Source: Ditylenchus dipsaci (lineage: Eukaryota > Nematoda > Chromadorea > Rhabditida > Anguinidae). From it: a DNA stretch of 64,000 nt. Position 1 is the stretch's first letter; every line of letters begins with the position of its first letter. The notes below the pieces were generated by a model that had not been told where the DNA came from, searched no databases, and saw only the letters and a program-made list of their open reading frames with translations. The translations under genes and the position numbers were made by a program. Below, piece by piece: positions 1-11,100 of the stretch. The DNA lies in the NCBI GenBank assembly GCA_004194705.1, contig SADC01000318.1, positions 434,001-498,000 of the forward strand. Reading direction: 5' to 3'.

Positions 1-69
1 TCTTCAGAAAAGACATCATTAGAGTCACTCATTTACCATACACAACGAGGTAACACTTGCTATTTTCAG

Positions 70-550
70 GCCGCCTCTATGAATGTTCTCCAGATGTCCA
101 ACTTGCCTCGATTGCCAAATTTGTGGGACTAGTCAAACCCACTGATCTCATATTTCCTGGTCATGAATATGCATTAGAGAATTACAAGTTTAGCCATTGG
201 TTGTGGAAGCGGTCAATCAGATCAGAACTTCTACCTAGTTGTCCTAACGATAGGACATATCTAGTGGCTGAATATGGTCGCAAAGTGGACAAGTGTCAAT
301 TGGCTAGGTCGGCACTCATCCCATTGGTTTGTTTGGTTTTTTTTATTTTGTTTCAATTTTTTTCGTAAATTTTTAGGTTCCGTTCAGTGTGGCTGAGCAG
401 CTGCAATACAATCTGTTTTTGAACACAGCTGACGAGTCCATACAAGCACTGGCTGGAGTGGTGAAAAGTGATGGTGAGGTTCAGAGACAGGCTCAAACTT
501 TCTTCAATTTGTTCAAGCTTAAAGATGAATTTTGGCCGGAAAAGAATAAA
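70..550 (+). CDS. Glyoxalase II / PNKD-like metallo-beta-lactamase hydrolase, C-terminal two exons
   Basis: Partial gene running in from the left. Exon 70-326 follows an acceptor (TATTTTCAG), intron 327-376 is 50 bp in phase 0, and exon 377-550 ends in TAA at 548-550. The first exon gives GRLYECSPD..LIFPGHEYALENYKF: the GHEY motif supplies a metal ligand in glyoxalase II, and the following ALENYKF matches the family's start of the C-terminal helical domain. The second exon gives VPFSVAEQLQYNLFLNT, like the P-S-T-x-x-E-x-x-YNPFLR block of HAGH/HAGHL/PNKD proteins, and ends after FNLFKLKDEFW. The family hydrolyses S-D-lactoylglutathione or related glutathione thioesters; PNKD and HAGHL paralogues are less well defined. 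The metal-binding HxHxDH N-terminal half lies outside the window, so the paralogue cannot be chosen. An AATAAA follows about 35 bp after the stop. Confidence 0.85.
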
Positions 551-1878
551 AATTGGTTTTGACTAGTAAAAAAAATTTATAAAAATAAATTATGTGTATC
601 GAAAAATTACACCACCTTTAAACCACTAGTAAACGCAGAGCGACTCAGTCTTTGATGTTAATTTTTTCAGCATATAAAGTCAAGAGAAGATTTTCTTCTT
701 ATCCAGAGACCATCTACAGTCCAGGACCCGAATCACAGGGGTACCATGCAAAAATCTTGTTTTCACTTAATGTAACCGATAAAAAAGTAGTTTCAAAACA
801 ATTTCCGTACTAAAAAATAGGTTTTAAATTTTTTTTTGATACCATCAGTTGACCAATTGCCTTAGTTCCCCAAGGTGAAATATCGTGTATTAAGGTATCT
901 TACCGCGTTTTGGTCACTGGAGCTTGGCAAAAAGAGTCTCTACATGCATTTTGATCAAGAGTCTAGCTCGGAATTATGTCTAAGGTAAGTGAGTGCGCGC
1001 AGAGGGGGCGCAGAGGGCTAGGTTGCTTGGGGTTGAGATGCGCACACCCACATACCTTATACACAAATCACTCGAAAGTGACTCTGGATGCATATAAAAT
1101 GTATGCATACCAGAGTTTCTTTATGCGGTAGGCCCCAGCTAACAAAACTATGTTCAAATCCCGTCTTTTTGGTATTTCCAGGGATATCCAGGTACTCTTT
1201 TTGGTTTATTTAGCTTGGGGACCAAGGCGATTGGTCAACTTATGGTAACTAAAATTTTTTTTGAAATTATTATTTTTCAGTACGGTAATTGCTAGGAAAC
1301 GATTTTTTTTATCGTTTTTAGGGTATAAAAATTACTTGGAAGACGTCTAAACACTATTCATAGTTGACCAAAAAAGGGGCCCCCAAGTAAACAAATGCCA
1401 ATTTTTCAACGGTTTATAAGTGGCAGAAATACTTGATTCCTGCAGTGCAGTCGCGTCGTGATAATCAGGCATTCACTTATGTTCGATCCTCAGCTGGGAC
1501 CAACCTTTTTTACCCTAATTTTGTAATTTTTTGGCTAGTTGTCTTTGGTTAATGTATTCCATGAATCTTTGTCATGTCGACTTTTCAAAAATTTCTATTT
1601 TTGCTGTAAATATATATCAGGGCTCATATATTTTTTTGTGGAAAAAAACATTTGGAACTGCCTGAAAAACGATGCTCCTGATAGCGGAAATGGGCCGTGT
1701 TGCAACATTATATGTTTCCGGATTGTTTTGGTTTTCGAAGAAAAAAAATTTCGAGGCACATATAAGTATTATGAGTATTGAATAGTTAAATTAACTGACT
1801 ATATATTAACAGGCTATTACTACTGCTGGTTAACAAACACAAAATCACCGAAAAAAACGATTTTTGTAAGCAATAAAA
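551..1878. repeat. Intergenic repeats, including a palindromic element around 770-1325
   Basis: No gene is visible between the first gene and the exon ending at 1879. Inverted arms lie at about 780-890 and 1200-1325: the phrase AGTTGACCAATTGCCTTAG on the left is matched in reverse complement by GACCAAGGCGATTGGTCAAC on the right, and the arms extend outward through matched T/A-rich sequence. The interior (about 955-1165) is a fragment of the palindromic family also seen at 4030-5110, 15281-16110 and 32195-33050, recognised by GTGAGTGCGCGC and the GC-rich AGCCCC/GGGGCG block. Around 1440-1500 there is a tRNA B-box-like GTTCGATCC, possibly the remains of a SINE. Confidence 0.6.
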
Positions 1879-2150
1879 TCAATAAATCATTTTGGGCAAA
1901 TTCTTCTTGCGTTTTCCATTTTCAAAAGGTGTCCAGACATCCACATCGTCAAAGTCTTCCAGACTAAACGGGTTGCTGGCTGCAGCTATGTTGTAACGAG
2001 TTGTTATCCTTTGTCTGCTCATATATATCTTGTGCGTGATGGCTACAGCCACTCCCATCAGAATCATGCAGAAAAGTAGCATTGTCCAGTTGTAGGCTAG
2101 CCAGCTCATCATACAAGAGGATTGAAGGGTATCACTCCCGCACACGTTCA
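1879..2150 (-). CDS. Terminal exon with transmembrane segment, GLMP-like gene
   Basis: The acceptor TAATTTGCAG precedes 2150. The exon reads NVCGSDTLQSSCMMSW, then a hydrophobic helix (MLLFCMILMGVAVAI) followed by a basic stop-transfer stretch, and a cytoplasmic tail of about 50 residues with acidic SLEDFDDVDVW and ending KNLPKMIY before TGA at 1881-1879. No ATG in frame makes a sensible start, so this is a last exon. Assignment to the same gene as the 14.4 kb signal-peptide exon rests on strand and on the expected domain order. Confidence 0.55.
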
Positions 2151-5100
2151 CTGCAAATTAATTTTTTCAACCAAACTTGGTAAAAAGGGTGGAAATTAAT
2201 TAAAGTTTGGAATTTTTCAAAATTTCATGTTTTTTCGCTATTCCCCAAGTTATCAACGTATTGGAAAATGCTTCTGTCGAGGTGCATATCAAAATTTCAG
2301 ACATTGTTTCGCGCTTGAACATTTAAAAAATAAATTTTGAGAATTATCGTATTTCATCTAATAGACCGACATGACCCATTGAGCTGACATGCTTCAATAA
2401 GCCGACACCTTAGATGAATCTTAGAAAATTTTCAGCTACAGATTATCCTGTCTTTTTCGGCATTTCTTTCAATTTCGGCCTCAAATTTCATTCGCAGATT
2501 CTGAGTCATTAAATATGAAACGACAGGGCATTATTATAAATAATCACAAAAAAGCTAAACAAAAAACGAAACCATTAGGTCGCGTCAGAAGTTCGAACCG
2601 TTTTTTTTCAAAATGAATATTTGTGGCACCGCGTTTTACCATAAATATTTCGACAACTTTTTGAAAGTTGACCAATCATTTTGTAGAGAAGATTCTCAGC
2701 TACAAAATTAGTGGTCAACTTTTAAAAATTGTTTAAATATCTATGGTGAAAAAACGGTGCCACAAATATTCATTTTGAAAAAAAAACGGTGCGAACTTCT
2801 GACGCGACCTAATCTTATTTACCTTTAGAACAGAAGCATCGAAATCATCGAAAAATTAGTCAATTAAACATGTGATAATCACTCGCATCGACTTCAAGGG
2901 GAATTTACGGCCACTTTTTGATATTAATTTCTACCATGATTTTTAATTTTTTTTGACGATCCCAATAGGTCGTGTTTGCCCTATTTCTGCTGTATATAAA
3001 GGCTTGGCTCTAGCGTTTTATAACCTATTTTTTTACAATAACTCACTATGAAGGGATGAAACTGTATTGGGAAGAGTGTCCAAGTCGAGGTAGACCGACA
3101 TTTTTAAGTTATTGAATGATAGTTCTGATTGAGTAGTGTTGTTAGGATTTGGAAATCGTAGGTAAATTTGATTGCACATAAAACCATTCGATTTCTGTCC
3201 ATGCTCATCAGTGCTGTTCCAACCTGCAATTAAAACCTGAATTGCTGGACTCTTGATATGAGATCAAGACACTTCTCCGATTCTCCAAAAACGCAATTTT
3301 AACCACTCCTAAGGCAATTTAAGTGGATACAACGGACGGAAAACGTGTTTTTAAGGCGTGGGTGGTGTTTTGGTACTATTGCAATTAAGTAGTCCAATGG
3401 AAGTTCAGTAGCTCAAAAATATTTTAGTAGTCCAATCAGAGTTTAGTAGTCCAAACCGCACTTTAGAAGTTTAATGAAACTTTAATAGTCTAACGGTAAT
3501 TTAGGGGTATAGACGTTTCTCGAAAATGAAACTTTTTTCATTTTCGAGAAACGTTTCTCGAAAATGAAACTCAAAAGAGTAAAATATCTCTAGGTGTATA
3601 CCTTATTTAGACATATCAAGGGTATTTGGCTGAATGTGATGGCCAAAGTCCAGCATATTCCACATTGCGGGGGTTAGGGGTTAACACATGTATGTACGCT
3701 TATCCCTTGCAATGTGGAGTGTGCTGGTCTTTGGCCGCGAAGCGGCCAAATACCCTTGGTATGTCTAAATAAGTATCTTTACAGTATACATATATACCCC
3801 TAGAGATATTTTACTCTTTTGAGTTTTAAATTCGAGAAACGTTTCTCGAAAATGAAAAAAGTTTCATTTTCGAGAAACGTCTATGCACCTAATTTAGTAG
3901 TCTAATAGAACTTTAGTAGTCCAATATATTCAATGTCAAAAATATATTCAATAATTTAGTTTTTGTTATCATTCAGATATTGTGTGGTACTTTAGCTGTA
4001 TATAAGGACCACTTTTGTTAAAAAAAAAGACTACTAAGATCTAGTTGAAAAGGGACAAAGTGCTGTATAGGGAGGGGAAGCGACAAAAAGGGGCCACATT
4101 AAAAAAGGCCCACAGACAAAAAATATGTTGAACATAGTTTTGAATACTGGGGCTTACAGCATAAATAAACTCTAGTATGCATGCTTTTTCATGCATCCAG
4201 AATCACTTTCGAGTGATTTGTGTTTAAGGTATGTGTGTGTGCGCATCTCAACTCCAAGCCCCCAAGCCCCCTGCGCCCCGAAGGGTTATTCACATCGTAT
4301 ATTGTGATGTTAGCGCTATATAACACCTACACCCCTCAAAAATAATTAGGTTTTTAATAAAATTATATTTTCTTGACTATTTTTAAAGCGACACAGAGCT
4401 GTATTGAAATAGTAAGAGACAAAAAACGCCACTAAGATATTTTTTGAAAAGGGACGAAGGGCTTTATAGGGAGGGAAAGTGACAAAATAAAAACCAGTTA
4501 TATTAGAGGACCCACTGGCGAAGAATGTAAATGTTGAACAAAGTTTTGAATGCTGGGGACTACCACATAAATAAACTCTGGAATCCATTTTTTTCATGCA
4601 TCCATAGTCTCTTCCTAGTGACTTGCGTCTAAGGTACGTGGGTATGAGCATCTCTCTTACTCTCAAGCCCCTAGACGATCGCCCCCGAAGGGGGCTTGAG
4701 AGTTACACTCAAGAGTTACACACTCACCTTGGACATCATTCCGAGAATTACTCTTGATCATAAAATGCATATAGAGGCTTTTTTGCCACGGCCCATTTTG
4801 AAAAACATGGTAAGACAGCCGAAGAACATAAACATTTACTTTTCTATTGTTGTGCTATGAAAGTGGCCCCTTTTATTCCCTTCACCTCCCAATGCGGCTC
4901 TTATTCCCTTTAAAATTCATAAGGCGCCAATTTAAAATTTTCAAATTTTGACCAAAAAACCATGATACCCCCCTGTGGATCGAATTTTTTTTCTCATAAT
5001 CAAAAACACGCGGCTTTATCATGAAATCGGGGTAAAAAACACGAATATGAGGTTATCTCTTCCATCCGAGCACTCTGCGGGGAGGGGGATTCTGAACTTG

Positions 5101-8100
5101 AGCCCTTTCAGGTTGCTCCCTCAAGGCAAAAAAGTAAAATTTTCATCATTTTCTTAAAAGCACGGGTTAATTGCACTTTATAGTCCAATGGGAGTTAGGA
5201 AGTCCAGTGGTAAATTGTTAGTCCAATAAAAAATTTAGTACAGTCAAACCTCGATATAGTGGCCCCCACCTCAAGTTCGTTCCCACCTAGGGTCCGACAC
5301 TTTTTTTAACCCTGTTTTTGAAATAATTTATTGATTATGTTATGACAGTCTGGTCGCAAATATCGTAAGGATTCCGATTTTGCCGATCGTTTTTTGATAA
5401 CTAAATAGTTTTTGCATTTAAAAAGCAAAACCTCGATATAGTGGCCCCCCTTAAAAAAATTAGAGGGCCACTATATCGAGGTTTTGCTTTTTAAATGCAA
5501 AAACTATTTAGTTATTAAAAAACGATCGGCAAAATCGGAATCCTTACGATATTTGCGACCAGACTGTCATAACATAATCAATAAATTATTTCAAAACAGG
5601 GTTAAAAAAAGTGTCGGACCCTAGGTGGGAACGAACTTGAGGTGGGGGCCACTATATCGAGGTTTGACTGTAGTCCAAAAAATCTAGTAGTCCAATAGCT
5701 AAAGAATCTAAAAAGGGAATAAGGGCTGTATTGGGAGGGTAAGAAAATAATATGGGCCACTTATTTAAGGCCTTTTTGGATGTTTCTCTCCCATGTTTTT
5801 TAACTTGGGCTGTGGCAAAAGAGACTCTATATGCATTTTATGATCAAGAGTACTTCTCCGAATCATGTCTAAGGTAATTGAGTGCGAGGCTTTATTCGGG
5901 TGTTTTCTACCAGAGGGGGGTTCAAGGCAAAAATTTGGTTTAAATTTGGACCGAGGCAAGCAAAGATTTTTCAACAAAGCATAATCTTTCAGTCAAAATC
6001 TTTCAAGAAATCACGCGAAAAGAGGAAAAAACGAAAAAATGACATAAAATCCCATGCAAAACAATTTTTGAATTCATACAGCCAATATATTTTCTCGTAA
6101 GAAAAAAAGCCGATTTTTTTTGTCGGGCTTTTTGTGCTATTTTCGAGGTTAATCTCATATGAATCTCGGCTTAAATTTCGGCTTTAATCTCATTCACACA
6201 AGAACTCGGGTTTGAGTTTAAATAGGGTTAGGTTAAGGTTGAAATGGGGTAATGTTAAAGTTTAAATAGAGTTCAAAGTCAATTAAAAGTTCAGTATGAC
6301 CTAATTAAAACTTTAACCGAACCTGGAAAAGTGAATAATGGGTAAAGTTAAGGTTTATTTAAAGTTTCTTTAAACATTAACCTTACCCAATTTAAACTTT
6401 ACAATGTCCAGTCAAATTTTCTTTTAAAATTTAAACATTAAATTGGTTGAAGTTTGACTTGATCTAAAGTTTATTTAAGGTTTAACACCCACTTTTGATT
6501 TTTTTGCATTGACTTGTGTGAACATGCATTTGTTGGTTGTCCCTTGAGAAAAAGTAAATTTTGAGAAAAGGATTTTATATATCATGGTCACGTTTCGAAC
6601 TTCAATTAATTATTTCTCAAAATTTTGACTATCACGCGGGGTCTAGCCAACCACTTTTGCACGTAACCTGGGGTGCTCTACTAGAATACAATGAATTTTT
6701 TTGTTGTCTTTTGTCCTCAGAATCACACCTCGCATACTTTCCTTGCTAGTGATTGCCCCAATCTACTCATTTCACCCTCGGTAAGTCCCCACTTTCACAC
6801 AAGCTACAAAACCCCTGTTACAGATTTTTTTTAATATAAGAGTGTTGAGATATGGTCTTTTAAAACAATCGGTGTAATCTAATCGGGTATCCTCATGGGT
6901 ACCCTAAATGGGTATCCTCGAGAATCCGAAATTTTGGATTCGGCTGAAAGTAATTGAAAATCAGTGAACTTGTGCAAAATCATGTGCTGAAGATGGTTTG
7001 ATAATACTAAAACAGCGATTTCACTTGCTAGTATTGCTAGTGAAATCACTATTTTGGTATTAACAAACTGTGTTCAGCACATGATTTTAGGTGAGATAGG
7101 TTGGTTTTCTGTCTTACTGTGAAAATTTTCCAATTTTCCGAAAATTTGTAGATTGTAGCTTTAGCCTTAAAAAGTTTCAGTTAGGATCCACAAGCGAAAT
7201 AGTTGTACTCAAAAATAACTTGAGCGCCGAAAAGAGCATAAGAAAATAAAACAACGATGATGCGCCACACTCCGAAAAAAAATCACCTCACTCAGAATGA
7301 AAGAGCGCGGGAGTGCGGCTCCGAAAATGTGTCGCCTGATTGTGTACACGCTGGCGCCGCACCGCGGGAGTGAAGATTTGCGCGGGACTGCGGAGGTGCG
7401 GCTCCCATTGGGTTCCCAGCTTAAATTGGGTGAAATTCAAGTTTAAATTGAGTCAGGTTAAAGTTTAATTAGAGTAAAGTTAAACTTTAAATTGAGTAAA
7501 GTTAAAGTTTAAATTGGGTAAAGTTAAACTTTAAATAGGATCATGTTCAGGTACTAGGTCGTCGTTTTTAAAGCTTAATATTTGCTCGAATTAAAGTTTA
7601 ACATGACCCAATTCAAGCTCAAACCCGAGTTCCTGTGCAACAACCCTAGTTTTTACCGACTGAAATGCCTGAGGAGTGGTTAAAACTGTTTTTTGGAGCA
7701 TCGGTAAAGTATACTTTAACCAAGATTTACTGTTTGCATGCAAACTGGATGTCCACACAAATTTGCCATTGATAGCTGAAAATTGATTCACAGTTACTCC
7801 TCGATATAAATCATGTTTACAAGTTTTTTGCCTAGAACTTGACGGTTTTTAAACTATGCTTTTATAGACATTAGGCAAACCACAAGGACTCCGATTTTAC
7901 AGATTGTTTTTTTTATCGAGGTCCGTGGTTTTTCATAACAAAATGATCTACAGTCAACTCCCGATTTAGTGTACACCGGATTTAGTGTACACCTCGGTTT
8001 AGTGTACACCTGGATTAAATCATTTTGGCCGGCGGTTAATTAAAATGACTAAAATGAACCCTCGATTTAGTGTACATTCAATTTAGTGTACACCTGGAGC

Positions 8101-11100
8101 CGGTCCCCAGGGTGTACACTAAATCGGGAGTTGACTGTAGTTCCTAAAAAAACCATCGGTAAAATCGGAACTCTTGCGATTTTCCGGACTGTACTGACAA
8201 ATCAGGCTTGCCTTAATTCTTTAAAAATTGTCGAATCCTAGGCGCTAACGAACTTGGGGTGGTGCTATATCGAGGTTCGACTGATATAAATATTAGCCCC
8301 ACCTCCATCTGCATCACTTCCATTCAATTGAGCCTTTAAACCATAGAGTATGAGTGCAAAAGAAGTTGCACATTTTTGTAATGACTCCACCACGAGAAGT
8401 CACACCATCCATCTACTTGAAACAAAAGCATCAACTCCCAAGGTTGAATGGGCGGAGAAGAAAGTCCTTTAGGCATGAATTCCACTTTGAGGAGGACTGT
8501 GTTGTTAGTCAGAGTAATATTTGGATTGCCAAAAAATCAGAGATTTGGTTTGCTGGTGTGTATTGATTAGCCCAGTCAATAGCTTTCTGAAAATTTTTTT
8601 TCTTCTTAATCAATATACAAATTCGAACCCCAGTAAAAGGTTCACTAATTTCTGCCTCAGTCAAAGCCATTCCACTGACATTGATAACGTGGTCAATTTG
8701 GAAAGAGATTGGCGATGTCTAAAATATTTTCGGTGTTAGTTATAATAAAAACATGGATTTTAAAAGGAGGGGGAAATTTAGGTCACATGTTCGACTACCA
8801 TTGAGTGCATATCTTATTTTGTTATTTTCTTTTATTTACAACTTTGGTGGCAAAATGATTTTCACACACTTATCTACCCAACAAGATTATCAGCGCAAGG
8901 TTTCACACCTACTGGAGCTTTTTACAGGCTATAGTAGGCTAAATTTCCGAAAATCGATCATTTTGGGGTTTTTCTTTGAATGGTTAGATTGATATTTTTC
9001 GTCTTTTTCTACAAGTTACACGTTTGATATACGAAAATGTAGCTGAGATCCTAAGCTTTCATTTAAGCTATCATACAGAGAAAAGGTGATATTCAGTTAG
9101 AGCTAAAATTTTGAAAAATATCCAATGATCCAAAATAAGTGGCCCAGGTATTGGGTTGGTCCATAAGTTCGTGGGTGGTTATACGTAACAGACCAAACCT
9201 GATGGCTTTGATGCAAAGAAGTCTTTAACGAACATTCGAATTTCCTCTACTGTTGTAAACTCCTTTCCCTTCAAAGCGTTTCGCAGCGATCGAAAGAGTT
9301 CATAGTCCGTTGGCGCCAAGTCTGGTGAGTAAGCAGGGTGTGGCACGACGGTCACGCCAAGCTTCTCGAGCTTATTCTTTGTCTTCTTCGCTTTGTGTTG
9401 CGTAGCATTGTCATGAAGAAACAATGTTTTCTTGCAGTGTGCTCTCTTCTCATTCAGTGCCTTCTGTACTCGGTCGATCTGCTCACAGTAGACATCCGCA
9501 GTGATTGTTTGTCCTTCAGGCACGAGGGGTACCATAAGGGGTTTGCGTGAGGGGTTCGGGTATTAGAAACGCTTCGCGTTTAGTACTGAACCCTACAGCA
9601 ACGCTTCGCGTTGCGAATTCAAAGAAGCCAGAGATGGTTTTAACCTGGCCGCTTCGCGTTCCTTGGGGTACCATGACCATACCATGATCGCTTAACCTGG
9701 CCGCTTCGCGTCCCTTGGGGTTCTATGACCATGACGTGATCATTCAAGCGCTTAGTTCTTGGCTAATCTTCCAGATCGTCTACTCTTTTTCTGCCTTCAC
9801 GAAACAGCTTAAGCCATTTGCTACAGAAAGAAAATCCTGGTGCCTGCTCCCCGTAAACCTGCTTCAGTTGTCTGGCATAATCAACGTCGCTAATTGAATA
9901 ATCCTTGTCGAACAAAAAAAAAGGCAATGACTTATGTGCTTTGAAAATTCAGTCATTTTGCAGTGTAACTAAAAATGCAAAATGTTACAAAGGATTTGGA
10001 ACAAGGTTTTATTCTGCAGCGTTTACTGTCAGAGCTGTATATCATAAATATCAAATGAGGTAAAAAGCCGCCAGACTACAGCAATGCTGTATTATCAAAT
10101 CTTCAGAGTTAAGATTTAATATCGACGACTATTGAATTCATCAACGACAAGTGGAAAATAAAAATTTTCGCGAAATAATCATTTATTAATTAACCGACGG
10201 GTTTCAAATCATAAAATGTGCAGTCAAAATTTGATTTTTAAACCCAGCAAATAATTGAGTGCTAATTCGCATTTATGTAAAATTCTGCAAACCCATGCAT
10301 AAACATGTTCTGTTACGTATAACCACCACGAACTTATGGACCACCCAATAGCTCAGTGGCACAGTCAAACCTCGGTAATCCGCCACCCCGCTAAACCGCC
10401 ACCCTCGATAAGCCCGATTTGGTTGGCCGTCAGAGAAACTCAACAAAGTTTACCCCCGCTAAACGCCACCTCGATAATCCGTCACCCTCGGATCGGTCCC
10501 ATGGGGTGGCGGATTATCGAGGTTTGACTGTATAGCAGGGGGGTAATCTTTTTTTTGGGGGCAAATATACTTTTTTTGGGGCAAATAAACTTTTTCTTGG
10601 GGCAAATTTACTTTTTTGCGGCAAATAAACTTTTTTGGGCAGATGGATTCGGGCAGATACACTTTTTTTTGGGGCAAATATACTTTTTTTGGGCAAATTT
10701 ACTTTTTTTTGGGCAAATAAACTTTTTTTGGGGCAACTTCTTTTAAAAGAAATGTACAGGGTGATCCAACTTTTTTACCCATATTGTTTTGCCCGTAACT
10801 TTTTTTATATTCATTGAAATTTTTTGTACGACAACTCATTTGAAAGCCCTGTTTCTACCATTTCGTTTAAAAAAAAGATTGGCTCAGTTTGATTATTCTG
10901 AGCCAAGTTACGGACATTTTATTTAATTACTGGAAACCGACAAATTTATTCAACAATTCAACAAAAATCAACAACAATGTTTCTTATCTTGTCTAAGCTT
11001 GTAAGGATGGAAAGCCAGATCTTCTGTGAGGATTCTTTGCACTGTTCCGTAACCAAGGCCGATCCCATTTGAAGCGCGACGAATAGACATGCCTGGCTGA

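Noticed and set aside
10546..10742. CRISPR array or coding repeat protein
   Set aside because: The repeats are degenerate, have no unique spacers of constant length, and appear inverted on the other side of an element in a eukaryotic genome. The FLGQIYFF-type ORFs are translations of the minisatellite.
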